DNA of 64,000 bases, taken from contig NC_135561.1 of the NCBI RefSeq assembly GCF_964340395.1, forward strand, positions 14,172,961-14,236,960, read 5' to 3'. The notes beneath the pieces are model-generated. The model saw only the letters and a list, made by a program, of their open reading frames with translations. It made no database searches and had not been told where the DNA came from. The stretch comes from Glandiceps talaboti. Lineage: Eukaryota > Hemichordata > Enteropneusta > Spengelidae. Below are positions 23,517-56,110 of the stretch, piece by piece (the first letter of the stretch is position 1; every line of letters begins with the position of its first letter). A program made the translations under genes and the position numbers.

Positions 23517-26500
23517 AGGTGTATGCAGCCGGTGCATTTTGATAGATGTAAAGTCTGTATCACATCCGGGTGCACTTTATTGAATGACTCACATGCACAT
23601 TCGTATTATTCATGGACAGTGCTTGACTGTTTTACATCAGTGTAATGACCTTACCACCTATATTTGTGTATCTGATATTTTTTTTGTCATCAGGACAATA
23701 ACTGGGATTGCTCTTTATAGTCCACTTACCTGTGATAAAAAGTAATCAGTGAACTGTGGTTGTTCAGGTATCCATTTACGTAAACAATAATATACTGGAA
23801 CAACAAAATAATTCTTTGTCAGAACTTCAGTTTACCATAGGAGTTGTGAACTGGTCCATTCTGTTTAATTTACTCACCATGCAGTGTTCACCATGATGAA
23901 ATTTGATACCATGATTGTACTTACCTGCATATGTTACTATAGTACATAACAATGCCATCATCCTGATTTTCCTAGATGGCTTCTATACTACACAGTGACT
24001 TAGAATTAGACTTCTCAAATTTGCCATTTCATGTAATATTCAAATATTTAATTTAACATTTCATTAATTTTAAATTGTGGATGTTATGATTTTATTGAAC
24101 ATAGCTATAGAAACAAAGGTAACTGTACATATTTATTTCAATTCTATAATAATATTTGACATGATTAATACCTAAGGAAATGTCACAATGAATTAACACG
24201 GCATCTGATGAGCTTCCTTGTTTGTGTATGTGCCATGAACTTGACAAAAGTCTTAAATAATTTTCAACAGTGTGCCACTAGTATGAAATATGTGAATAAA
24301 AACAACAAAAATAGCATGCAAAAGTATTTCAGAGCATACCTTTCCACTCAGTCTTCAATTTTCATAAGTTTCATCCTGAGAAAATCACTTTAAAAATATT
24401 AATCAAAATTTGCATTTTTGCTTCATTTTTAAATTGAATTTCTGAACAATTGAGATTTTGTCATGTTGAGATTGTGATCTCCAACCCTAACTTTTGAACA
24501 AGAGGTTCAAATGTGGTGTAAATTGGCACACTTGTACAGAATATGTTGGTCTATAATATGAACCACTGAAAATGTGATTCAAATGAATTTTGTACACAGA
24601 AAACTGACAAAAATGTTAATAATTTAACATTTTTTTTTCACATTTCCAATAAACTATGTTTTTACAAATGTTCTGAAAGAGTTCTCATTGGTGAAGGTGG
24701 TTTATTTCATAGTGTATGGAAGTAAAAGCTTTTAAAAAAAATTATGGTTTTATGATGCTTCGTTCTCCAGATATTATCATAAAAAAATTTCATGTAAATT
24801 GGTCCGCAATCACACCCATTTTTTCTTTGAATCATTATCGCCCAACAATCTGAACAATAATTGATGGAAGTCTTCAAAAATGTGGTTGCAATAATTATAG
24901 TTCCATAATAGACCCCACCAGGGCCTTAAGAAACAGTACAATAAGGTGATCAGACCCCCATTTGAGTGAGGGTGCTGTACATGTATTCTCAATTTCCTGT
25001 TTGCAGTCTATAATGGTCTATTGCACAACTACTACAGAATCCATAATGATGACTTTGATTCCATTCAAATTGGACATTAACTTTAATCATAACACGATGT
25101 GAAGAGGTTGACTGACAAGGTCGGCGTTAATGATTCAGAAATAAAAGTATGATGGACATGCCATGATATATATAAACAAAATCAACATGACCGATACTTC
25201 TTGTATGTTATCTGAGTTGTCATGAGTGAACTTTTGGGTGCAAAGACAATCTATGTGACTGCTGATGAAAGGAAACTGTGTCCTGATATTTGGTGAAACA
25301 CACACAATTTCTTTCTTTCACATATCAAACTTGTCAGAGTTTATTCAATCCATTCAATAAAATAACCACAAAGTATAAATCTATTTACACATTTATTAGC
25401 TTCTATACAGACTTGACAAGAAATGTAATTAAAATACAAACTACTGTATGGGAGTGGCATTCAGACAATGTATACACGTACACATATACACTATACTTCT
25501 ACTGTAAATTAGTTAAACACAAGGACACTTAATTCTCATTAAAAAGTCAGAACAGAAAACAAGTTGAGTACTAAATGCACACTGTGCTCCCGATCCCCCC
25601 TTTCCCAAGTAGAATAGGCCACTCTTATTAAATTACGAGGGGAACATACTAAATCGGTATGTAAGAAAGGTACATGTACATTTCAGTTGATAAAGTCACA
25701 CTACTGGGTTGCAGAATACTGATCATGTACTGCACTATAGAAGACTTGAATAGATAAAATGAAAAAAAAAAACTCCTGGGATGAGGATGAGGGTGGGCAT
25801 TTCTTGCTTTCTTTCATTTAGTGGGAGGGGATAGATATATTTTCTCATAATAAATTTGCAAATTTTCATGTCACAGTGATATCTATTTACTGGTAGACTT
25901 GTCTTTGATAAGCCACAGGATTCAGGAAGATATCTATTTTTAAATTCCTACTTCATGTATTCTTGCTTGGCCTAAAACAAGTAATATGACACATCTGTCA
26001 GGCACTAAACTAGAGTCTTCTGTTTTAATAACAACAACTTTGCATTGGATAGAGTTGGCAATGACTACTCATACATTGCCAAGTACTCAAATATTTAACA
26101 CTAATGTCTGTTTCCTCCATTTTGTTTGTTTTTGAAAACAAAAATATTGGTCTTGTAATAATCCCTCCCATGTTTTCAGACGAGTGACAAGAGGGGGCTG
26201 TGAATGGGTGAACAACATGGATCAAGTCACAGTCCCTCTATTATCAGTAATATAGAGAGGCTACAGACCGGTGTTCATCAATTTCCCTAGGAAAAAAATT
26301 CAAAGACAATCTTCAATGATTTATCACAGCACAAATTTTTAACACAAACCCTTTTTGCTGTAATCTCATATTTTATGATACAACCGTTGCAGCAGTTGTT
26401 TACAAATGCCTCTGATCAGAATGTTATTTTATCACTTGTAAATCTGGCTTTGAAGGTACCAGAAAGTCTACTCCTTATCACACTATCAAACTGACATACG

Positions 26501-29500
26501 TTGATACCATGTTCTTATCAGTTTGTTTACATGCATGTCTGAGAAAGTTAGTCATATCCAAGTACGCCAAATGACTCACTTTCACAAAGATAAACAAACT
26601 GATAAATCTACATCAGCGGCACCTGCATTCATTTTTGTATCAATACATGTTAGTTTGATAGTGTGGTCAAAGACTTTTTAGCACGTTCGAAGTCAATTTT
26701 AATTGTCCACCACTGACAAAATAATGTCCTGTGCACAGGCATCTCTACATAACTACTGCAAAGGTTGTACAAGTAAGGTTCTCTCTAGAACTTACATTAG
26801 TTTATGCTTATTACGGATAGGGATTTGCTCTTTACATCCTCTTGAGGGAAATGATTTCCTTATGTTACAGAACAAAGGGTATCAATTGATATACTCTTTC
26901 AAGTAATTATCCCACCCATGTTCTGTATATTAATATTCAAAAGATAGGATTTTACACATAGATTATTGAATAGGATTTATTTACACTGGTTGAGTCATTG
27001 CAGGTGAGCCTGTATATGACAGAACCCCATGACATGAGCATGCAAGTGTGGCATACTCGGATATTTGCATTACTTGTGGTGTTTTCAGCAGTAAACAACA
27101 CTGCAAGTACTAGTGCAAATACACCTCAGTACCTCACACTGGCACTCGAGTGGTATGCATATACTGTAGGTTATTATTATATATGTTTATATAAAACAGC
27201 AAATTTCTATAACAATTATACAGTGCAATCACACAATTTTCATGTACAAGGAACGGTTGTGCATACATTTGCATACATTTGTATACAGGTATGCAATAAT
27301 GTTTTCGGTATTGCACTGCAGCACAAATGCTACTAGTGAGCATGTACATCGACGCTAGTCACAACTGGTACATGTGTACTATTCCTTTCATGTGTAAGTT
27401 TTTCTGATTTTTTTTTTTGAATTATGGCACAGAGGTCAAATTGATCTCTATTTCAACAGCTCTTGACCACAGTTCCACTCAGAATAATATTGGAAACTTA
27501 CACAAAATACAAGGATTACTTAACCGATGTTACCAAGGTTCTAAACGAACCTTACATAAATACTAGCAATAGCATGATGCATCATCTGTTCACACTGACC
27601 CAAAAGAAAAATTGTTGCCCCGGTAGCTGAAACTGTCAACTCTTTTATGTTCATTTTTGCCTTTTGACAAATACACCAGAAACAATTAAATTTTTGTTAT
27701 CAGCTGGAGTTGATGATGGTACTGTATACACTAAATTGATGTCCATTTGTAAACAATGAATACATTGCCTACTCATTTAAAGGGGCACAACCTGAGTTTA
27801 TATGTTTGGGGCATAACTTTTGCTGCCACGTACAAAGCTTTCATTTATGACTCATTTGATGGCATAATTGATTATACATATAAAATAAACGTGGAAGAAG
27901 TTCCTACAATGCAATCAGCTGTTCTAATAATTCCACAAGTCAATTGTGATGTCATAGACAGTGATATGCATTGACATCAACTAAAATAGTTTAATCAAGA
28001 TTTTATGGAATCAAAAGTATTTTCACTTATTTATAAGTAAAATTTCTATAAACTCAGCTTGTGCCACTTTAATTATTTATCACCAAATTGTAAATTTGCA
28101 TAATAAAGTGTTTGATTTGCATATTGTACATGCTTCATGTAGAATGTGCCTTGGAAATGTATATGTATGTTTTAATAAACTTTTTCTGTTTTATAACTCA
28201 TCTGATGATGTAATTAATTACATGTTACTTTGTTCAAAGAAACTCAAAGCCAATCTCAGTTCAAATAAAGGAAAAAAGTGAGGGGTCACCATACAATTTT
28301 ATCAAAGAGAAGTCAAAATGACATCAAAATCATTGTAGAATCCAATATGGCCACCGAATACTGTATTAACTGTACAGTCAAGTAAAAGACTGATGATTTA
28401 ATTGAAAACAAGACAGTAACTCCCAATTTTTTATTTTTTTTTTTTTTTTAATGGACCAGGAATAAGTTTTCATATGGCAAAGTTTGGACATATTTAAATA
28501 ACTCTGATTTTCAGGGACTTCAAAATTGGTCACCGAGGCACACTCTACTTTCAACAAGTACAACATAGATACGTTGGAATTGTGGGTAAAAATTGTGAGA
28601 AATATCATTAGTTACAGCTACTGGGCTTTCAGTAAACAATAATTTGATGGCTGTTTTTTTTTTTAAATCTGCTGCACACATACATGTACACATTTATTCA
28701 CAAAAGAGAATTAACACAAAAACATTTAGTAATGAAAATTTCTACTCGCAGTCAAAAAAATTCCGTGGAAGCAAATCCCAAATTTTTCACATATCTTATC
28801 AGCATCGTCAGGGGTGTACTACAATGGGCTATTTGTGACAAGACATCAGTGAAAATTTGAGATTCCCTTTCAAGGAAATTTTTGACTCAGTGAGTAGAAA
28901 TTGTCATTACTAAGTATGATGCCAGAGTTCATGAACCTTCATGCAACACAAATACAGTCGTTGAATTCTATGGCAAAAAAAAAAAAAAAAAAAAAAAGGA
29001 TACACAGGATAATAATCTCTAGCTAGCACACATTATCAAGCAGTGGTAAAACAAGAATGTTTACCAGAATTTGGGGGTCATTGTGATGGACAAGAAATGA
29101 GATGGTATATCTATGTGCTTTGATGACAATTGAATCAATGTTGAATGTTGCATCATGGGAAATGTGATAATAAATACTAATGTTGATATATTGTCTGTAA
29201 CCAGATATAATCAATTCATAGTCACCCTGTCCATTGTGGGAGGTTAATTTTATAAGTAGCTCCAGATTAGGTGTTATAAGAACCACAGTTAATCCCATAC
29301 TCCTTTGCATCTGAGCATGCTCAGTCTGGATTGCAAGTTCTTCGGTTATAATGCCTTATAAAATGTATACATGCTATACATTCAATAATTCTTTCAGTCA
29401 AATCAAATAATATGCTTTCTTTTTCTTGGACATGTGTTGGCACTCTCAATCATTTTAACAAACAAAATGAGAATGAGGTCAAAGACTTAAAATTGAAGGC

Positions 29501-30948
29501 AAAATGTAGACTTTAAAAGGTAAACATTTTTCAGTTGTTTTGTAAATAGCGCCCCCTTGTGGTGAGGTACAACAGCACAGTTGGTGTATGACATGGTTGA
29601 AAACAATTTCCACTGTCCTCTTTCAGAGTCTAATACTTGTATGTTCACTAAATAAATTACAAATTATTCAGCCTTTTATTTCATCTTATATCATTGCAAA
29701 CTGTTTCTAATCTTACCCCCTCCCACCAAATTGCCATCTCTAGTAAATTTCACTTTAACTCATCTGCAGAATAGTGCAAAAAATCCGCAAATTTAAGTTT
29801 CAGAATTTTTTTTTTAACATTTTAATCATTCTTGTCTCTCATTTTTATGACTATTTGTAAATAAAAACACTACATACCTCTTTGCAGATTTTTGATTGGG
29901 AATGCGTTTCATTTAAATTCAGATTTCAAAAATTGAAACAAATTATTCTTGGTGGCATCTGTGCAAAGTGGGACCCATGAATCTACCCCCATCCCCCAAC
30001 CCCCCACCCCATATTGAATGCTGTTCTGTATAACTCTGTAAATGATAGAATAAAACCACATTGTAACTTGACACGACATGTAAAATATCGATCTGGACAT
30101 ACTTTTACAAGAATCTGGGAAAATCTGGGAAAATCTGGGAAGAGTTAACACTTAAAGGAAAAAACTACAAAAATCAATCATCATCTTTAATAATTAACTT
30201 TTGCAATAATTAATAATCTTCACTGATTGCAAGATTTTCTTCAAATTTTCGGGAACAATAAATTTTCATTTTGAATTTTTTTTCTCTGACATAACAATTA
30301 TATCAAATCCATTCCTACACTTGAAGGATCTGTTGATCTAAAATAAATTTCACATTCGGAACACAAAATTCGTCTTTTGAGATAATACACTCTTTTACCA
30401 TGTATTTTTTTTCACACTTAATATGAACCCATTTGTACTTGTCTTCATTGGTTCCAAGAAGTATTCATTATCGTTTTTAAATCCATAGCTACAGCAGTGG
30501 CAAGCTAAGTGTGGTGGCATTTCCGCTGTAGACAGACACATTTTTATGTCTACTTAAATAAAAGAAATCGCAGTTGCTTCAATGATTGTTTTTTTTTATT
30601 ATAGTGCGCACCCTGTTGAGTATTTTCCGGCTGAATAAAGAAAAATTTTTGGAATAATAACTTATACTTCCTCAATAATCTGTGAAAATGTGGGGAAAAT
30701 AATGTTGATTTAGAACATTTTGAGTCATATTTCATACACCAAAGAATGATGTAGATACTGATTGTCACAATGTAGAACGAGCAGGATATATAATCCATAT
30801 TTTCTGTTCGAAGAATGTAACTTGGCTTGTGGATGCATTAAGGTTGTTCTCTGATATAATGCTATGTGGTCAATATCAAAGTCAAAATAAACTCAATAGG
30901 GTACTTCTACAATAAATACTACCATTGACATAACGCGTTTATGGCACT

Positions 30949-31281
30949 TACAGTATATTCTGTTCAATCTCTCATTCTGCTCAATCACTCATACTTGTAT
31001 TAACTAGAATTACAAAATGCTGTTAAAATGACTTAAAAATCTTAATTCAGAATTGCCCAATGAGCTTGTCGTCACCATGGGGTATTCAAATTTATGAGTG
31101 AGTTCATCTGCATACACTCTTCATTTGCATGTGTTTTATCTGCATATATTTGAATACACCATGGTGATGACAAGCTGATTGGGCAATTCTAAGTTAAGAT
31201 TTTCCAGCTATATTAACAGCATTTTGCAATTCTAGTAACAAGTGTAGGTATGAGAGATTGAACGGAATATACCGTAAGTGT
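30949..31281. mobile_element. Large fold-back element
   Basis: Arms of about 140 bp. The left begins GGCACTTACAGTATATTCTG and the right ends CGGAATATACCGTAAGTGTC. An inner matched block is GAATTGCCCAATGAGCTTGT paired with ACAAGCTGATTGGGCAATTC. The centre is near 31113. A further weaker pair lies outside it: CAGTGGCAAGCTAAGTGTGG near 30493 and its near-complement at 31362-31385. This suggests a longer palindrome that was later interrupted on the left. Confidence 0.75.
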
Positions 31282-31599
31282 CGTAAACAGGTTACAACTG
31301 ACATGACTATGATATCTTTGTTTCTGGAGACAAAACAGTTGCCTACATCCACAGACGAAACTTCACACTTAGCTTGCCACGGCTGTATCAGTTTTGACAA
31401 ACAAGTTCACCTGCAGCTAGGCCTGTGTTGCTCTAAGCTTAAACTCTTTCATACATATTTTCATATAGCACCTTTTAAAAAATACCGCCAATGGCGTTGT
31501 AGCACAACTGTAGTTTTTAAAAATGTTTATCCATATGCTAGTCTATGCTAACAATAGGTGTTTAGTTGCCTATCCAACCATGTTGCTATCTTTACGATA

Positions 31600-32020
31600 A
31601 ATGCTATCATTTGGCTGTTGCTATGGGCGTGGTCATGTTGTTAGATATATTTGCATACATTTGTGTATGTTTTTGTTCACTTGTGTATGAATTCCTGATA
31701 TTGTCTTTGCAATATACGTGATTATTTGGCTGTTGTTATGGGCGTGGTCTTGTTGCTATGCAAATTTACATACATTTTTTGGATGTTTATTCAATTATCT
31801 ATTAAACCCTATTGTTATCTTTGTGAAATACACCACCGTTTGGCTGTTGCTATGGGCGTGGTCATGGTTGCTAGGGTATTTGCATACATTTTTTGAATGT
31901 TTACTCACTTGCTTACCAGATGATGATGTTATTTGACCAAAATATACTGCCATTTGGTTGTTGCTAAAGGGTGTGGTCATGGTCGCTAGGGCCAATTTTG
32001 TCAAAATGTTTTTAAGAAAA
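31600..32020. repeat. Minisatellite of about 113 bp, four imperfect units
   Basis: Each unit carries TTTGGCTGTTGCTATGGGCG then TGGTC and a TTTGCATACATTTTTT segment. Unit starts are near 31612, 31727, 31841 and 31954. It runs directly into the next block. Confidence 0.75.
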
Positions 32021-32024
32021 TCTG

Positions 32025-32625
32025 CAGAATAACAGTTTCAGAAACATCTTGCCAAGTTTCAGACTAATTGACCAAGTACTTTTTGAGATATAAGTTTTTG
32101 ACCAAAAATGAACATTTTTACACCTAATTTGCATATCACTCATGGAATCATGGTATGCTTAATATTTCTTCGTCCATACATCCCTAGATACATTCCCATT
32201 AAATTTCAGCCCAATCTGCTCAGTAGTTTTAGAATTATAGATTTTTAACCAAAAAGACACATTTTTAGCCCTAATTTGCATATCACTGATGGAATCATCC
32301 CGTCATGAACAAATCTTACTTTACACCCCCTTAAGAATGTTCCCACCAAATTTCGCACCAATCTGCCCAGTAGTTTCTGAGTTTAAGTTTTTTGACCAAA
32401 AATCACACACCTGTGATGCGATCATTTTGATTTGAACAATTTCCCAACTAGACACCCAAAGTAATGGACCCACCAAATATCGTGGCAATCGGTTCAGCGG
32501 TTTTTGACTTTAAGTTGTTTACACACACACACACACACACACACACATCCACACACACACACAGACAGACAGACGCCGGGCGATCCCTATAGCACTACTG
32601 AACAAGTTCAGTTGTGCTAAAAATT
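32025..32625. mobile_element. Repeat element with microsatellite core and terminal hairpin (pearl/Helentron-like)
   Basis: Four imperfect units of roughly 110-120 bp come first (for example CCAATCTGCTCAGTAGTTTT, AATTTGCATATCACTGATGG). A CA and CAGA microsatellite follows at 32520-32572. Next is GCCGGGCGATCCCTATAGCA, ending in a hairpin whose arms TAGCACTACTGAAC and GTTCAGTTGTGCTA are separated by AA. The same tail, diverged, occurs at 42690-42835. This layout recalls non-autonomous Helentron-associated elements, but that family call is an inference. Confidence 0.55.
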
Positions 32626-32829
32626 TCACACAAGACATAAAATTTCCATTCAGGTAAAATTTCTGGAACTGGAATGGAACATATGCAATGCTGTTTTTTA
32701 AATGGAAAGTCTTCTCAAAGTACATCCATTTTGATGCATCTACCCCTACAATGAGAAAATGAAATATTCCTGTTCTTGTCTTTTGCAGACTACTTCATTG
32801 TTGTTCAGGGGGTTTGAAGTAAACTGGTC

Positions 32830-50894
<18,065 letters not shown>

Positions 50895-51875
50895 TGTACA
50901 TGTAAATTCCTCTTGAAAACACAAACCGACAACAAACAAATTTCCATTCTACCGGACAAACATTGGGGAGTTATATTCTAGTGGCTATTACTACACAGGT
51001 AGAGGTAAAGATAAAGACGGGTATTGAGACTGCTGCATATATGTAAGCCTCAAAAATATACCTGGAATAGAAAAAAAAATAGAAATTCATCAATTAAAAA
51101 AGATTGATCTTCATCAATTCATTGTATATTAATTAATTTCGAAACACTGAGAAAAAAAACACTAACATCAATACAACATTGACATTTACCATTCGCACAT
51201 GTCAGCTAACATCGTAGGCAAAATGTCTGTCGTCTTGGGCTAATGTAATGGAGTGCGTAAGTGCGTACACAGACACAAATTTTTATGTGTGTACATTTAT
51301 TTGAAAATGAGTCAAATATGCAAGATTTGATGAAAACAGAAACACTGACATTTGTAAGATTATCGTACCAGAGTTTAGAATCCTCACAAAAGTAAACTAG
51401 ACAATGACTTGATATATTTATGGATTTAGATATAATCCTGTTGCCATGGTGATGGAATAATGACTATAGTGCCTCAAAGAAAGGCACATACATGAATGTA
51501 CATGTAGCTTTCAACTCCTCTCTATACATTGTATATACATTGTCATCAACTTCCGACTAAATAACACACCCTGTGTGAATGTAACAGATTTAGTGTACAA
51601 CAAGATTGGTTTGGGCCAAAAGATATGCATACTGTTACAATACATGTACATGTGTACATGTAGTCAACAAATATATAGCTTACATTTGAACACGGATGAA
51701 TTACAAATGTCAGTGACTCAGGTACTGGAGAAAACCAGTTTGAAACTGAAACAGAATTGTGTAAGACTTGTTTTGTTCATAATAAAACAAAACAGAAACT
51801 GTGCTACATGTACATGTACATGTAGTTTAGAATTTACAATATTGAATGATCAATAAGGAAAGAATGTAGAAAGCT

Positions 51876-51917
<42 letters not shown>

Positions 51918-53052
51918 CTACTAGACAAACACTGGAAAACTGCACCATTCCCATACAACCTTATGCCTGACCCATACAATGTACCTCCAAATTCATTGTA
52001 TCAACAAATATGCACTGAACTGTAACTAGACTTTAGCAAACCACTGGAACTTTGTACAGGTCTTTGACCTCTATCAATAGTAAAAGAAAAGTCTTGCCTT
52101 GAATGAGTTTATAGCCTGGAATCCCATGCAGATTGGCTTTTTTACATCCCATCAGCGTGGATTCCAGGCTAATGAGTTTAGACTAGAGTGGAGCAGTGAC
52201 AACATATTCTGGTAGATTGCTCCATGATTGAAATACTCTGTGTGATGAAATGATGACGAATGTATACATGTAACATGTACAATAAACAATGCCTTTATTC
52301 AGATTGTTTTAACCAAAGTAACAGACTGAGAGAAGGGAAACTCCAAACATAGATTCATTGTATGCAGTACATTCAAACACAATTGTTGTGAGCAACCAAT
52401 GACACATCTGACCAACCTCGATAAACAATACAAATGTATAAAATATAACGGGCCGTACATTTATCAAACTTACTCATAAATTTGTACCATGTTTCAACAG
52501 AACTACATTGTATACAACAAGTTTGTATTCTTTGTTTACCGTTACCCCTAGCCCTGTGACTAAAAACATATTTTGTATTGATACGACAGAAGGGGTCAAC
52601 AGACTTTAATCAGTAGATAATAAATTATTATGACAGAAACATGATAGGCAGTTTGGAAATATGAATGTTTTGAAATGACCTCAGATAACCTTCTTCAGAG
52701 TATATAGATGATGTCATTCACGCATGATGATATGTACATGTAGTTAGTTGTAGTTCAGCTGTATTGTTTACATATAATTCTACACATGTGCATTGTACTG
52801 TATGTGTACATGTACATGCATACTTTAAACAATGGTATGAACTATTACTGTAAATGACTTGTTATTCTCATTCAACTTCCTGTACAGTAAACAGCTGCAC
52901 TTGCTGCAACGGGGATGTTTTTTGAAACTGTTTTTTTTTTTCCTCCAGATATAATGGCTTAATTGTAATAATACTATAGTGTACACCCTGAACAGTATTG
53001 AATCACCTGTGGGTAAACATACAAAAAAATGTATTTGTACAGCAGTCCACAT

Positions 53053-53211
53053 CAGTGTGCGCGCTAAGCCACTGACGCACACATTTTTTTAGTGACGTGC
53101 GAGAATTTGTTGTTCCCCTATCTCTTACTATGTGGTGACTCACAAGAAATGCCAGTTTTTATCATCTTGACTCGTAACAACAAAATTTGGCTACCATTAC
53201 CGGGCACAATG
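53053..53211 (+). mobile_element. MITE, CAGTGTGCCCTCTAA family, copy 6
   Basis: CAGTGTGCGCGCTAAGCCAC to CATTACCGGGCACAATG with the core CTATCTCTTACTATGTGGTG. Ends partly mutated. Confidence 0.8.
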
Positions 53212-53689
53212 GTACACATGTACATGTAAAATGTAGTACGGTGTAATACAATGTACATGAATATCCAATCAAATTGACCCTGAGTCCGCATCCAAAAATC
53301 AGCACCTCAATGAATCACAATTTCAACTTATTACTATACTACTTTTACTAGATAAAATAGACCTCTAATTAACATATGCAATGTCTAATTATTTGTATTT
53401 TAACCATTTTCAGTGAATATATTGTTGGTTGTCTGATTGAAAAAATAATACTCCAGTTACAGCAAGTGCAGGTACAATTTATAAATGATGAAATGCATTC
53501 AAGATAGCAGGTGTGCAATGGGATTCTTGTATAGCACTTTCCCACACACTATTCTACATGTAAATGTATTTTACAATTATCCCCATATATGGACCTATAG
53601 TGGCACAGCAGCCATTTATACTTCCTCAACACCATGGGGAGCATACAATCAATTGCAGCCTTTACATGTAGGAGTAAAGCATTCAAACT

Positions 53690-53885
53690 GCAATGTCTAG
53701 CCTACCAGGTCTACAACTTTTACCACTGGGTTGACTGAGGCACAATCACAGTTTAAATCTTGCCAGGGGACTTTAGCCCTTCACAAAAAAAAAATGGCAA
53801 TGGCTAACCCATAGAAGCTCAACCCTGCAACATGCAAATTCCAAATCAGCCACTCTAAATATTCAACCATAGTGAATCTTAAAGA
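53690..53885 (-). mobile_element. tRNA-derived SINE fragment, minus orientation
   Basis: Reverse complement of the family at 20710-21045: the GACTGAGGCACAATCA block, AGCCCTTCACA, and at the right a head-like GAATATTTAGAGTGGCTGAT on the minus strand. The 3' tail is not seen. Confidence 0.6.
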
Positions 53886-55859
53886 CATGACATTTGGGGA
53901 AAAAAAGTTAAACAGTGGATCGATTGTACAATACATGTACATGTACAAATGTAGATGCATGTTTGAATTCCAGCTAGGGAGTTCGGGCTAGGAATTGGAA
54001 TACATATGTAGGATTGGACTCCTTAACAGCATAAACCTGAACAATGTGCATTGTCTGCAGGCAGTGAACACTACATGTAACATTGTATACATGTACATGG
54101 AATGTACATTTTGGAAATATCTCCCAAAGTCTGCTCTTGGTTCATAGTGAATGTACAATGTACATATTAATGTATCACTACAACTAGGAAGTGTCGCCTG
54201 GAATCAATACTCTCTAAATCTACGCAACTGTAAAATGTCCTGCAGTTTGCATCATCAGAGACCAAGTTCATCCGTACCAGATGACTATAAGAGGAAGTGT
54301 TTCAATGTCCTAAACTATTTACACACAGTTGAATTTTTTAGGTTTAACTGTAGCTGCATTTATAGAAATAAAAATGGACATTATTGGTTTTGCAATTGTA
54401 CATATTTGGGGGCTATGAACTTTTCTTGTATTGATCTAATAAGCTGCAATACACTACATTTTTTTAGCCTGAGGGTAACAAAAGCTGAATTAAGTTGTTC
54501 ACTATCAGTGTTTCTTTTGCTAAGGGCTGTAAGTAGGTAAAATCTACTGGGGGTTCATTTTACCTGGGTTCCCAAACAATATTATCATTTACTCTATGGG
54601 GAAACATTGCCATTTTTACTCCGTTCTCTCTTTCTGTTACCAGGGTTACCCAACCTTAGCAAAAACACTGACTATGCTAAAATGTTCTTTACCTACCACA
54701 AATCTATTTGACCTTGCTGTTAAAATGCAGATATTAAAATTAATTTTGCTGACTGCAAACCCATTCAATTTCAAACATTATTTTCCAAATACACCCTACA
54801 GTATCACGAAATCGTATCCATGTTGTTGTTACTTTATATTGCTATTGCACACTGTCACCGTGAAATTAAACAAAAATACACAATTGAATATTAAACAAAT
54901 TTCTCAAAATAGATAAATTCAAACCCAGCTGTCAGTTGTCTTTTTTAGAATAATTCATTCAATTTCAAGGTAAGAGAGAATTAAATTTCAATATCATCAA
55001 CGCCAATTAGTACTGTACATAAATCCAAGGGTTTCGAAAAAGAAAGAAAAAAGAATATATATTTGTGTTCACAGCGATGATCTTATCGGTAGTACGGTTC
55101 ACTAAACGGCGACGTCTCGACTGTGAATTGTGTTAATGATCTGGGCACTCCCAATCCACGTGATGGCATTGACTTTTACAACCCCCGATTGTCTTGTCAA
55201 ATCACTCACTTTCCGTCAAACTCGGGGCACAACTGACAGTAGACATGGTAGACGGAGGATGCACTCGTACTATCATTTCCGTTATGTCATAGCAAATATA
55301 ACTGATCATACCTTCTTTTCCGCATAACACATTCGTAAAAATTGGGGAATTAATTATGTGTTATTTGTTTATTTCAGAAGAAGATGGAATTATTTAATAA
55401 ATGAACCGGTCGGTCTCTGGGCACAAGTACTTTCGCGATGTCGTCTAGATACAGACTCGGCTGGCTAGCTCACATTGACAACACGAATCGTCTACTGGCG
55501 ACTTAACATCATTAATACAGTCGTGCCTATTTTAATTGTTATACACTTATTTTGATAACATGAAGATCAAAATAACTGTCACTGACTCTAAGAACGTAAC
55601 GCCCTAACAACCTTGTCCACGATGTCAAATTTTATTCGGATGCCGAGAGCGACACACACACACACCTACGCATCTAGCTCGTTCATTTACTATATGGGCG
55701 ATGTTAAGTTAGTGTAAAACTTTCAGAAACCTCTAACATCGCGGTCAACCATTACAACAAACTAATGGATACACAGAGGACATAGAAAAGAAATCGACTG
55801 TACATTACCTTACGTAAATTCAGAGTATGTGCTCCTAAATTCCTAGAAATAAACAGCAT

Positions 55860-56110
55860 GAACCCCCTTACAGCACTCACGAAGGTGTATCCGCCATTTT
55901 GGATACCAGCGAAATCTCGCAGTTTTCAATATCTTGCGAGATCTCAACCTCCGAGATTATCACTGTATTGACATGGGTGGCGCTATTGTAAACATCTCGT
56001 TGCTGAGCTGTGTTTGGTCGGCATACTCACTTACTCTGACTAGACGTGAAAATGACTCGTCTGGCGTTTTAACACCTATTAATTATTCTTTCTTCGACGT
56101 TTAAGGTTAG
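55860..56110. promoter_or_regulatory. Probable bidirectional promoter of PI4KB and SLFNL1
   Basis: A CpG-containing stretch between the two divergent genes. CCGCCATTTTGG at 55891-55902 matches the YY1-type motif often found just downstream of start sites. On the minus strand it reads AAAATGGCGGATACACCTTC followed by gtgagt, a possible PI4KB first exon. Spliced directly to the coding exon it would be out of frame with the 50894 start, so it is more likely 5' UTR. On the plus strand, TTCGACGTTTAAG followed by gttagt at 56093-56111 may end an SLFNL1 5' UTR exon. Inference only. Confidence 0.4.

Noticed and set aside
55877-55901. Possible PI4KB first coding exon reading MADTPS (minus strand)
   Set aside because: It resembles the human start (MGDT) and is followed by gtgagt. 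None of the candidate acceptors before the next exon gives the right phase, and the 50894 frame has an upstream stop, so it is kept only as a possible 5' UTR exon.
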